Of a DNA stretch of 64,000 nt, positions 1 through 10,240 are shown one piece after another. A program made the position numbers and the translations under genes. The stretch is from Artocarpus heterophyllus (Eukaryota; Streptophyta; Magnoliopsida; Rosales; Moraceae). Location: NCBI GenBank assembly GCA_025403435.1, contig CM046332.1, positions 5,033,596 through 5,097,595 on the forward strand, in the 5' to 3' direction. Position 1 is the stretch's first letter. Each line of letters opens with the position of its first letter. Below the pieces are notes generated by a model. It saw only the letters and a program-made list of their open reading frames with translations. It made no database searches and was not told the origin of the DNA.

Positions 1-651
1 AAGACGGTGAAGAGTCTTCAATCTGATCGAGGAGGAGAATACCTTGATACTGAATTCAAGGACTATATGATAGAACATGCTATTCTATCACAACTCACCG
101 CACCTGAAACACCACAACAAAATGGTGTTGCAGAGAGAAGAAATAGAACGTTGCTTGATATGGTGAGATCCATACTCAGCTACTCATCATTACCCACTTC
201 ATTTTGGGGATATGCACTACAAACTGCAGTATATCTTCTAAACATAGTTCCATCTAAGTCTATTTCGAAAACACCTTTAGAGTTATGGAATGGTCGCAAA
301 CCTAGTATGCGACATATCCATATATGGGGGTGTCCAATGCATGTGCTGAAAGGAAAGACCGGGAAGTTGAAACCACGTTTTAAAGTATGCTTATTTGTGG
401 GATACCCAAAGGGAACGAGGAGAGGTTTGTTTTATAGTCCACAGGAAAAGAAAGTACTTGTATCCATAAATGCCACTTTTCTCGAGAATGATTATATAAC
501 AAACTATAAATCTCGTAGCAAAGTTGTACTTAAAGAGTTACTTCTGATCAGATCAGACCGCAACCGACAACTGTTGTCGAAGGACAAAATGAGGAGACCA
601 CATCTCCCTATCAGAATGTCATACCACCTCGACGTAGTGGGAGGGTTGTGA
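1..651 (+). pseudogene. Ty1/copia integrase, C-terminal part of the core and downstream region (partial, frameshifted)
   Basis: Integrase inserts the element cDNA into host DNA. The frame is open from the window edge (frame 1) and enters the core at the second catalytic aspartate (QSDRGGEY). The catalytic glutamate region follows ([12 protein letters not shown]), then a conserved copia stretch ending in [17 protein letters not shown]. The zinc-binding N-terminus is outside the window. Around positions 530-575 the meaningful reading moves from frame 1 to frame 3, so the tail of the frame-1 translation up to the stop at 649-651 is out of frame. The insertion or deletion responsible cannot be placed to the base. 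It is part of the same broken pol as the next two entries. Confidence 0.88.
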
Positions 652-1472
652 GACCACCTGCTCGCTACAGGGAACTTGGAGAAGCAAATGTTGCTATCTC
701 TGATAATGGTGAAGATGATCCATTGACATATCGTGATGTAATGGAAGTTTCTAAGAAGGAAAAATGGCTGGGGGCTATGAACCTTGAAATGGATTCCATG
801 TACTCCAATTCAGTCTGGGATCTTGTAGACCTACCTGAAAGGATAAAACCCATAGGGTGCAAATGGATTTACAAGAAGAAAAGAGGAGTGGATGGGAAAG
901 TTGAGACTTTCAAAGCTAGGCTTGTGGCAAAGGGTTATACCCAAAAGGAGGGAGTTGACTATGAAGAAACTTTCTCGCCTGTAGCTATGCTTAAATCCAT
1001 TCGGATTCTTTTATTCATTGCTGCTTGTCTTGATTATGAGATATGGCAAATGGATGTCAAGACTGCCTGTTTGAATGGCTATCTTGAGGAAAGCATCTAT
1101 ATGGTGCAACCAGAAGGGTTTGTAGTCAAAGGTCAAGAGCAAAAAGTTTGTAAGTTGTAGAGGTCCATCTATAGACTCAAGTAAGCTTCAAGATCTTGGA
1201 ACTTGAGATTTAATGAAGCAATTAAATCTTATGGTTTCGATCAAAATATTGATGAACCTTGTGTTTACAAGTACGTCAAAGATAAGAAGGTGGTCTTCTT
1301 AGTTCTTTATGTAGATGATATCCTACTCATTGGGAATGAAGTAGGCGTATTATTTGATGTAAAGAAATGGCTCGCCAACAATTTCCAAATGAAAGATTTA
1401 GGAGAAGCAAGTTATGTTCTTGGAATCCAACTCATAAGAGATCGTAAGAACAAACTGTTGGCGCTGTCTTAG
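648..1472 (+). pseudogene. Ty1/copia reverse transcriptase (broken by nonsense codons)
   Basis: Reverse transcriptase copies element RNA into cDNA. Frame 3 encodes the linker (RPPARY), then the RT start (KPIGCKWIYKKK), FKARLVAKGYTQKEGVDYEETFSPVA, and the first catalytic aspartate region (WQMDVKTACLNG). The YVDD box (LYVDDILLIGN, codons at 1308-1319) is intact. In-frame stops occur at 1158-1160, about 1182 and 1470-1472, each within otherwise recognisable RT sequence. At least the last two are explained by one C-to-T change in a glutamine codon. The domain is nearly full length and only point-damaged, which suggests decay after insertion rather than truncation. Confidence 0.92.
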
Positions 1473-1490
1473 GCATCGTATATTGATAAG

Positions 1491-2291
1491 GTGCTTATCA
1501 GATTTTCGATGCAAAACTCCAAGAAAGATAATTTGCCTAGACGTCATGGAGTTTATCTTTCAAAAGAGCAGTGTCCTAGGACACCTCAAGAGGAAGAAAA
1601 TATGAGACAGGTACCTTATGCATCTGTAGTAGGAAGTCTAATGTATGCCATGTTGTGTACAAGACCTGACATTTTCTATGCGGTGGGTATAGTCAGTCGG
1701 TATCAATCCAACCCAGGATTAGATCATTGGGTAGCGGTTAAACACATTCTCAAGTATCTTAGGAGAACGAGAAACTATATGCTAGTTTATTCTGGTGAGA
1801 ATTTGATTCCCATTGGATACACTGATTTTGATTTTCAATCAGATAAAGACACACGTAAATCTACGTTTGGATCAGTGTTTACTTTTGGTGGTGGAGCCAT
1901 AGTTTGGAGAAGCATCAAACAATCTTGTATTGCTGATTCAACTATGGAAGTAGAATATGTGGCTGCTTGTGAAGTAGCTAAAGAAGCTGTTTGGCTCTGT
2001 AAGTTCTTAAATGATTTGGAAGTAGTTCCAGGCATGGATAAACTCACACTGTATTGTGACAACAGTGGTGCAGTGGCAAGTTCAAGAGAACCTAGAAGCC
2101 ACAAAAGAGGAAAGCATATAGAAAGAAAATATCATTTGATTAGAGAGATAGTGCATCGAGGCGATGTGGAAGTTGTGAAGATAGCGTCGAAAAACAACCT
2201 TGCCGACCCTTTCACCAAGACGTTACCTGCAAAGAGCTTTGAGGGACACTTGGAAGGCTTAGGTCTTAGAGACATGTCTCACCTGCTTTAG
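1491..2291 (+). pseudogene. Ty1/copia RT connection and RNase H domain, C-terminus of pol
   Basis: RNase H removes the RNA strand during reverse transcription. This 266-codon stretch in frame 3 continues the RT reading after the stop at 1470-1472. It holds the connection region (VVGSLMYAMLCTRPDI) and RNase H motifs: the first aspartate in GYTDFD, glutamate in STMEVEY, aspartate in LYCDNSGA, and the tail KHIERKYHLIREI with NLADPFTKTLP. The natural pol stop is TAG at 2289-2291, a few bases before the polypurine tract. All RNase H acidic residues I can identify are present, so the damage is upstream. Confidence 0.92.
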
Positions 2292-2294
2292 GGC

Positions 2295-2305
2295 AAGTGG
2301 GAGAT
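2295..2305 (+). promoter_or_regulatory. Polypurine tract of the copia element
   Basis: A purine-rich run (AAGTGGGAGA plus T) lies between the pol stop and the TG that opens the 3' LTR. This is where plus-strand priming occurs in LTR elements, and its position supports the LTR start at 2306. Confidence 0.85.
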
Positions 2306-3086
2306 TGTTGGGTTTGGTGCCCTAAAAGCTGTGACATTGTACATATTGTTAATAAATAAATAAAATGACATTTATTATTATTATGGTTGATTATATATAT
2401 TATGAATACATTTATAAACATCAAGAAAATTTCATGATTTTTTATGTGACTATAAATTTAGCATATAAGTGTTATTTGCTTAGGGTAAAATTTATAAATA
2501 ATAATCTAAATAGTCCGTAATAATTGATTAAAGTTTGGGATCTTTAATTAAATATTACAAGTACGGTCTTATCTTATTTAAAATGAAATAATCATTATCC
2601 GGACTATTAATGTAGAGACATTGGATTGGAGGTACTTTATATAATGATATTATATAGGACTGGACCAGATAAATTATTAATATCTAATAATCATCCGTTA
2701 CAAATAGAGTATTCAAATTTATCACTATGATGATCATATATTTGACAGTCTTAATCCTGAGTATTTATTAGACTCCTATTTATAGCATTATGTTTTTTAA
2801 CTTGCATGGTAAGATTTGTCTAAGCGCAGATTATAACTTAGCATCTTGGAAACATAAAGTAATAAATGGCTGGGAATAATATTATACAAATATGGAATCC
2901 ATTCCTTCCCTATGGAAGTTAGAAAAATAGTTCTCTTGAGTGATAATTCAAGGTTTGAACAGTAGAGCGCTCGTTCATCATAAGATTATGGAATAATTGT
3001 TCATTAGAGAATTATTGGAACTCAAGGATAAAGATGTAATAAGAGAGGTGAACGAAAATTGAACCTAGCTCTTATTATGAACTATT
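2306..3086 (+). repeat. 3' LTR of the copia element, first segment
   Basis: It starts TGTTGGGTTTGGTGCC directly after the polypurine tract. AT-rich, with no coding content. It is interrupted at 3087 by another LTR and resumes at 5103. The two segments together are about 1.93 kb (781 + 1153 bp), with terminal inverted repeat TGTTGG...CCAACA. Confidence 0.85.
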
Positions 3087-4527
3087 TGTTAGACATGTAT
3101 GCCCTAAGAAGTAAAAATGTAATACGTTTTTGGAGACATTTTTATCAATAAAGAATTTATTCATTTATATATATACCAAATCTTGTCCTCTTTACGTTCA
3201 TATTTGTTGAATGTATGATAAGCAAACAGTAGTCTGAGACTGTCAGTCTAAACCTTAAGAATTGGGCATATGATGGACTGATTATGCAGAAGACACGATT
3301 CTTAAGGTGACGGTCTAAAACATATGATCCGCAATCGAGGGAATAAAGTTGGGCGCTTTATTCATGTAAAGATTGTTATGTTGTCTATATCCCTTATGGG
3401 AGATGGTTTGTCTTGGCCATCAGAGTTGGACTCCGTGAATAGAAACATTGGCGCGTTATCATAAGTGACGACGTGTTGGATCGAGACATAAAGTGAATTG
3501 ATTTGGATTAATAATTCTGTCTTGGCAAATCGATTCACTTTAGACAGTCATTTGTATTGTATCTTAATCTTGAGATGAATAGTGGGCCCGTTGTCTTGAC
3601 TTGTGTCTTTTGATGTGCCAAAGGGTGACACCCACATCTCTATAGTGGTATGCATGCCGGTACGTTGGAGGCATGACTCTTGATAGCGTAGACTTGTTAT
3701 TCATAGATATGGAATCCATAGCTCCTCTTTAGGAGTAATGATATCCTCTTATATGCGTTGTCCTGTAATTGAAAAACTGGAGCGCTCAACCATTTGGATA
3801 CATAGGTGTAACCGAATGGTATACTATCTTTGGATGGTAAGTTTTCTAATGTTGAGACAATGGAACGTAAGATAAAAATAATCGGGAAGGTAAGACAGAA
3901 CTTGTCCTTAAGCCGATTATGGATAATCATATGGAGATGCGATACACTATGATATGTCGTGGAGACTTAGCTACATGAGCTTCGTAATTCTATAAAGTTC
4001 GAGAGTGCAGCTCCAAGCTTTTAGTGGAGTAGCGTTGGAGTTGATAATTGTGAAATGTATATCTGGGATATTGGGTTTCATAATTATCACGAGCTTGAAC
4101 TTTATAGGTCCATTTTGGTCCCCTTTGCTAGCTCACAAAATCTTGTAACGACACGGCGTGCTTTTCCAATAATTGGTGACTTATGTCGGATTTATCAGAT
4201 TGGTTTAAAATTTGTAAGAATCAAATAATTCATGTCTGTTTATCGGTTGAATTAATTTTGTAAGAAATTAGTTTAAGATAAACTTATTGAATTATTGCGA
4301 TCAGATAATTCTTGTCTGTTTATCGGTTGTTTTAATTTTGGACAAATTAGAACAAGATAAACTTGTAGAATTATTGTGAATTGATTTATTTTCTTAGAGA
4401 TTATCTTGATAAAGTTTGTTTTGATCAGAAAACTTCTCTATTGGGTTATTTGAATCAAAACTGAGTCTTTATCCTTTAGAATCTCAGGTAGAAAATAAAA
4501 GATTCGCAGAGATTTTTTCTCGAGAGT

Positions 4528-4582
4528 TCGGCCTGCCGGATGACGTGTTCGGCCTGCCGAACTGGCCTGATCGGCCTGCCGA
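4528..4582. repeat. Cluster of three TCGGCCTGCCGA-type inverted repeats
   Basis: Copies lie at 4528-4539 (last base differs), 4549-4560 and 4571-4582, at near-regular 21-22 bp spacing, about 120-175 bp upstream of the TATA box. Each has 5-bp arms around a CT spacer. The same motif occurs in the gypsy LTRs of this window. Confidence 0.85.
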
Positions 4583-4701
4583 TCAGCGGGAGATAAGATT
4601 ACGCGTTTTCACGTGGATCTTATCAGATACTGATCCGAATTTGATTCTGTTTCGAGTTTTTGAAACCTAATCTGATATGGACTAACCCCAGGACCAATAG
4701 C

Positions 4702-4709
4702 TATATAAA
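4702..4709 (+). promoter_or_regulatory. TATA box of the solo LTR
   Basis: TATATAAA followed by GGGAG, in the expected part of an LTR (end of U3). Probably the element's own promoter; activity is inferred only. Confidence 0.65.
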
Positions 4710-5591
4710 GGGAGTGAGTCTCATGATTTACTCAGATCAATTTGAGAGATTAAGAGTGATACTCTTCTAGTGAGCATCAAAAAACTCCCTGAGAGCTTTT
4801 GTTCACAAATCACGAGCACTAGCTTTGGGTTCTCTCTATTGGTTGGAAGGAGAGTCACTGTTGGAAGAGCTGTACGTGTGAGCCCACACTCACTCCGGTT
4901 GTGGATAGAGAATAGCAAAGAAGACCAGTTGGTTGAGGCTCTTCTGGAACGTTACTTCTCTACATAGGTTGCGGAGGTTCTTCGGCACACTGAGGTTAGT
5001 AAGATTTGTCTAATTTATACATATAACATGTCAAACTTGTGTTTTGAAAATTACTCTGATGGAAAAATTTTTAAAATTCCATTGCGCACTTTGTTTCCAA
5101 CATATGTAATGATTATATCAATGGACTACTGGCTAATTTTCTTTGAGTAGTTTCACTATAATCTGAAGAGTTCAGTTTCAGGTCTTTAGTGGAGTAACAC
5201 TGAAACTAATAAATTTGGCACATTAATCAAAGAGTTTATTTAATTGTCAAATTTATTGGAGCTTAGGTTATAGGTCCATAGGTCCCTAATACCACCTCTG
5301 TAACACTATATTGGATTTTTGCATAGAATGAATTATACATGTTTAATTTGGAATTATTGAATTCTGAATTAATTATTTCACACTTGAATTATTAATGTGA
5401 CATAGAAAGATGTTCTCTGTGACACATAATGTAATGTGTTAAATGTTGTCACATTTAATTGAGCATTAGTTAATTAATTAATTGGTTAATTTTAAAATCT
5501 ATTCTTAAATAAATGTGATTTATTTTTGAATTTAGATTTAGATATATATATATGGTTTTGAATCAAATCTTTTTATATATATAAGATTCTA

Positions 5592-5627
5592 TAATATATT
5601 AATATATATATATATATATATATATAA
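5592..5627. repeat. AT microsatellite
   Basis: A run of TA dinucleotides, with minor interruptions, within the copia LTR. Confidence 0.9.
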
Positions 5628-5714
5628 AGAAAAGGGAAGGAAACGTGAAACTTAGGTTTCACATTTTCCTTATTTTATATATATATATAAAGATTCACTT
5701 GTTGTGATTCGGTC

Positions 5715-5787
5715 AAAAAAAAAAAAAAGAAGGAAAGTTTACTTTACGTAAACTTTACTTATATAAATATATATGTGTGTGTGTGTG
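5715..5787. repeat. Poly-A run and GT microsatellite
   Basis: Fourteen A at 5715-5728 and GT repeats at 5774-5787, separated by AT-rich sequence, within the copia LTR. Confidence 0.9.
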
Positions 5788-5862
5788 ATACGGATCACAT
5801 AGTCATTCGAGAAATAAGAAAAAGAAAAAGAAAAGGGAAAGTAAAATTACTAATGGCTCAGA

Positions 5863-5890
5863 TATAAAAAGGAGAGATAACAGTTATCTC
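5863..5890 (+). promoter_or_regulatory. TATA-like box followed by a perfect 8-bp hairpin in the copia LTR
   Basis: TATAAAAA lies at 5863-5870. GAGATAAC (5874-5881), one base, and GTTATCTC (5883-5890) follow. The TATA box fits an LTR promoter. The hairpin would lie around or just upstream of the transcript start; its role is unknown. Confidence 0.55.
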
Positions 5891-8776
5891 AAGAGAATGA
5901 TTCATATAATTTTTACAAAATACTTAGAGAGAAAAATTGAGAGTTCTTCTCTGAAAAAAAGGTCTGCTATCTTATGTGTTGAGTACATAGCAGATTCAGA
6001 AAAATGTGAGGAAAATTCATTCTTGTAGTTTGACGCCCACTCGTTTTTCCATTGGTGTGGAGGCCTAGATTGGAAGATCGTGGTGTCAAAGAGGAAAGTT
6101 AGGATACCCTGATAGTCTTCAAAAGGTTTGTAAAATTACCTAAAACTTTCTATAATTAAAATTATATATCTATTCCCGATGAACAAAGTTTTCAGAAAAT
6201 TTTTGTTTGTCAACGATCCTTTTCTTTCGCTGCGTTTCATATTGTAATTCCAACAGCTACGATCGAAACCCAAGCTCTAGGACGAAGAGTTTGACCCGGT
6301 CCAAGAAGGTTACTGCCGACCAGAGAGGCCAGGTCCAGGCTACGGCTGACCAGGTCCAGGATGAAGAGTCCAACCAGGCTACGATCGAGGCCCAAGGTCT
6401 AGGACGAAGAGCCCAACCATGTCCGACAAGGTTATGGCCAACTAGAGAAGGCCAGGTCCAGGCTACGGCCGACCAGGTCCATGATGAAGTGTCCAACCAG
6501 TCTACGACCGAGACCCAAGGTCTAGGGCAAATAGTTTGACCAGGTCCGAGAAGGTTACGGCTGACCAGGTCCAGGATGAAGAGTCCAACCACATCCGAGA
6601 AGGTTACGGTCGACCAGAGAGCCCAGGTCCAGGACAAAGAGTCCAACCAGGCTACGAGCGAGACCCAAGGTCCAAGACGAAAAGTCCAAGTAGGTTCGAG
6701 AAGGTTACGACAAACCAAAGAGGCCAGGTCTAGGCTATAGTTGAATAGTTCTAGGATGAAGAGACCAACCAGGCTATGACCGAGAGCCAAGGTCCACGAC
6801 AAAGAGCCCAACTAGGTTCGGGAAGGCTGCGTCCGACCAGAGAAGGCCAGGTCCAAGCTATGGCCGACCAGGTCGAGGACGAAGACTCCAACCAGGCTAT
6901 GACCGAGACCCAAGGTCTAGGACAAAGAGTTCGACCAGGTCCGAGAAGGTTACGGCTGACCAGAGAGGCCAGGTCTAGGCTACAGCCGACCAGGTCCAAG
7001 ACGAAGAGTTCAACCAGGCTACGACTGAGACCCAAGGTCCAGGACGAAGAGTCCGACTAGGTCTGAGAAGGTTATGGCTGACCAAAGAGGCTAGGCACAG
7101 GCTACGGCCGACCAGGTCTAGGATGAAGAGTCCAACTAGGCTATGATCGAGACCCAAGGTCTAGGATGAAGAGTCAGACCAGGTCCGAGAAGGTTACGAC
7201 TGACCAAAGAGGCAAGGACCAGGCTATAGCCGAACACGTCCATGACGAAGAGTCCAACAAAGCTACGACCGAGACCCAAGGTTACGGCCGACCAGTCCAA
7301 CCAGGTACGAGAAGGTTACGGCTGACAGATAAGGCCGGGTCCAGGCTATGGCCGACTAGGTTCAGGACGAAGAGTCCAACTAGGCTATGACCGAGGCCCA
7401 AGGTCTAGGACGAAGAGTTCGAGCTGGTCCGAGAAGGTTACGACCGACCAGAGAGGCCAGGTCCAGGCTACAGCCGACTAGCTCCAAGTCAAAGAGTCCA
7501 ACAAGGGTACGACCGAGACCCAAGGTCCAGGACGAAGAGTCCGACCAGGTTTGAGAAGGTTACGGCCGACTAGAGAGGCCAGGTCCAGGCTATGACCAAC
7601 CAGGTCCTGGATGAAGAGTTCAACCAGGCTACGACCGAGGCCCAAGGTCCAGGATGAAGAGTCCGACCAGGTTTGAGAAGGTTACAGCTGACCAGAGAGG
7701 CTAGGTCCACGCTACGGCCGACCAGGTCCAGGACAAAGAGTCCAACAAGGCTACGACAGAGACCCAAGGTCTGGGACAATGAGTCCGACCAGGTCCGAGA
7801 AGGTTATGGCCGATAAAAGAGGCTAGGTCCATGCTACGGCCGACCACGTCCATGACGAAGAGTCCAACCAGGCTACGACTGAGACCCAAGGTCCAGTACG
7901 AAGAGTCCAACCAGGTTTGAGAAGTTTATGGCCGACCAGAGAAGGCTAGGTCTAGGCTACGGCCGACCAGGTCCAAGACGAAGAGTCCAACCTGGCTACG
8001 GCCTAGACCCACGGTTTAGGACGAAGAGCGTGACCTGGTTCGAGAAGGTTACGGCTGACCAGAGAGGCGAGGTCCAGGCTACAGCCGACTAGGTCCAAGT
8101 CGAAGAGTCCAACCAGGCTACGACCGAGACCCGAGGTCAAGGACGAAGAGTCTGACCAGGTCTAAGATGGTTACGGCCAACTACAGAGGCCAGGTCTAGG
8201 CTACAGCCGACCTGGTCGAAGGTGAAGAGTCCAACCATGCTATGAGATCCAAGGTCCAAGACGAAGAGTACGTCCAGGTCCGAGAAGGTTACGGCCGACC
8301 AGAGAGGCCAAGTTCATGCTACGGCTGACCTGGTCCAGGACGAAGAGTCCAACCAGGTTACGACTGAGACCCAAGGTCCAGGACAAAGAGTCTGACAAGT
8401 CCGAGAAGGTTACGGCCGACAAGAGAGGCTAGGTCTAGGCTACAGTCGACCAGGCCCAATACGAAGAGTTCAACCAGGCTACGACCGAGATCCAAGGTCC
8501 AGGACAAAGAGTCCGACCAGGTTCGAGAAGGTTACGGCCGACCAGAGATGCCAGGTCCAGGCTATGGCCGACCAAGTCTAGCACGAAGAGTCCAACCATG
8601 TTACGACCGAGACCCAAGGTCTAGGATGAAGTGTTCGACCTGGTCCGAGAAGGTTACGGCCTACCAGAGAGGCCAGGTCCAGGCTACGGCCGACTAGGTC
8701 CAAGACGAAGCGTCCAACCACACTACGACCAAGAACCCAAGGTCTAGGACGAAGCGCCCGATCAGGTCCGAGAAGG

Positions 8777-8839
8777 TTACGGCCGACCAGGTCCAGGCTA
8801 CGGCCGACCAGGTCCAGGCTACGGCCGACCAGGTCCAAG
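8777..8839. repeat. 21-bp sub-repeat, three copies inside the satellite
   Basis: Three consecutive units of about TACGGCCGACCAGGTCCAGG (20-21 bp) lengthen this monomer. It shows local expansion of the short sub-unit from which the second part of the monomer is built. Confidence 0.85.
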
Positions 8840-10117
8840 ACGAAGAGTCCAACCAGGCTAAAACTAAGACCCAAGGTCTATGGCAAAGAGTTCGACTTGG
8901 TCCGAGAAGGTTACGGCCGACTAGAGAGGCTAGGTCCAGGCTACGGCCGACCAGGTCCAGGACAAAGAGTCCAACCAGGCTAAGACCGAGACCCAAGGTC
9001 TAGGACGAAGAGTCCGACCAGGTCTATGAAGGTTACGGTCGACTAGAGAGGCTAGGTCCAGGCTACGGCTGACCTAGTCCAAGACGAAGAGTCCAACTTG
9101 GCTATGACTGAGATCCAAGTTCCAGGACAAAGAGTACGTCCAGGTCCGAGAAGGTTACGACCAACAAGAGAAGTACAGGTCCAGGCTACGACCTGCCAGG
9201 TCCAAGACAAAGAGTCCAACCAGGCTACAACCGAGACCCAAGTTCTAGGATGAAGAGTTTGACCAGGTCCGAGAAGGTCACGGCCGACCAGAGGGACCAG
9301 GTCCAGGCTACTGCCGACCATGTCCAAGACAATGAGTCCAACCAGGCTACGACTGAGACCTAAGGTCCAGAACAAAGAGTCTGACCAGGTCTGAGAAGGT
9401 TACGGCTGACCAAAAAGGCTAGGTCTAGGCTACGGTTGGCCAGGTAACCAGGCAATGACCGTGACCCAAAGTCCAGGACGAAGAGTCCGACCAGGTCCGA
9501 GAAGGTTACGGCTGACCAGAGAGGCCAGGCCTAGGTAACGGCCGACCAGAGAGGCGAGGTCCAGGACGAAGAGTCCAACTAGGCTACGACCAAGACCCAA
9601 GGTCTAGGACGAAGAGTTCGACCAGGTCCGAGAAGGTTACGGCAGAACAAAGGGACCAGGTCCAGGCTATTGCCGACCAGGTCAAGGATAAAGAGTCGAA
9701 CCAGGCTATGAGTGAGGCCCAAGGTCTAGTACGGAGAGTCTAACCAGGTCCGAGAAGGTTACGGTCGACCAGAGAGGCCAGGTCGGAGCTTTCGCCGGCC
9801 AGGTAACCAGGCATTGACCGAGACACAAGGTCCAGGACGAAGAGTCCAACCAGGTCCGAGAAGGTTAAGGCCCACCAGAGAGTCCAGGTCTAGGCTACAG
9901 CTGACCAAAGTGGCCAGGTCCAGGCTACAGCTGACCAGGTCGAAGGCGAAGAGTCCGATCAGGTCCGAGAAGGTTACGACTGACCAGAGAGGCCAGGTCC
10001 AGGCTACTGCCGACCAGGTAGAGGACAAAGTGTCTGACCAGGTCTGAGAAGGTTACGGCCGACCAGAGAGGCCAGGTCCAGGCTACGATAGGCTAGGTCT
10101 AGGGTGAAGAGTCCAAC

Positions 10118-10240
10118 CAGGCTACGACCGAGACCCAAGGTCCAGGACGAAGAGTTCGACCAAGTCCGAGAAGGTTACGGCCGACCAGAGAAGGCCAGGT
10201 CTAGGCAACGGCTGACCAGGTCTAGGACGAAGAGTCCAAC
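10118..10240. repeat. Representative satellite monomer (123 bp)
   Basis: It runs from one CAGGCTACGACC start to the next. It has an ~83-bp part (through GGCCAGGTC) and a ~39-bp part that begins CAGGCAACGG and again contains AGGACGAAGAGTCC. The second part is a partial copy of the first. The extra base against 122 is in GAGAAGGCC versus GAGAGGCC, a common length variant. Confidence 0.85.

Larger units (their letters stand above)
3087..5102 (+). mobile_element. Nested solo LTR of a related copia-type element (~2.0 kb)
   Basis: It starts TGTTAGACATGTATGCCC and ends TTTGTTTCCAACA, with no internal coding region. It has a TATA box and GC-rich inverted repeats upstream of it. The LTR-start sequence resembles that at 2306. 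A stretch near 4008-4115 (TTTAGTGGAGTAGCG, TTTATAGGTCCATTTTGG) resembles sequence after 5102 (TTTAGTGGAGTAACA, TTATAGGTCCATAGG), so these are related LTRs and the outer one resumes at 5103. No perfect 5-bp target duplication is seen: CTATT precedes it and TATGT follows. Short open frames inside it match nothing I recognise. Confidence 0.75.
1..6255 (+). mobile_element. Ty1/copia LTR retrotransposon, 3' portion (5' end outside window)
   Basis: The order integrase, reverse transcriptase, RNase H, polypurine tract, LTR is that of Ty1/copia, since integrase comes before reverse transcriptase. The 5' LTR, gag, protease and the start of integrase lie left of the window. The 3' LTR starts TGTTGG and ends CCAACA at 6255, where satellite sequence begins directly with GCTACGATCGAAACCC. 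The element therefore sits inside the satellite array, and a GCTAC duplication is expected at its unseen left edge. Pol carries a frameshift and several nonsense codons, so this copy cannot encode a working polyprotein. I do not assign a lineage within copia. Confidence 0.93.
5103..6255 (+). repeat. 3' LTR of the copia element, second segment
   Basis: It resumes the outer LTR and ends CCAACA at 6255, exactly at the satellite junction. It contains low-complexity AT, A and GT runs, a TATA-like box and a short hairpin sequence. The end CCAACA pairs with the start TGTTGG at 2306. Confidence 0.82.

Noticed and set aside
3697..3930. 77-codon minus-strand frame in the solo LTR
   Set aside because: AT-rich LTR sequence, no recognisable domain, no conservation evidence available.
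4770..4967. Short open frames on both strands in the solo LTR
   Set aside because: They overlap each other on opposite strands within a transcribed part of an LTR and match no family I know.
6257..6811. 184-codon minus-strand open frame, and dozens like it with repeated phrases such as SLVGLFVLDL and VAWLDSSSWTW
   Set aside because: They are translations of the satellite. The monomer is 122 bp, so the frame changes each unit, and similar frames occur on both strands throughout the array. No start context, codon bias or domain supports a protein.
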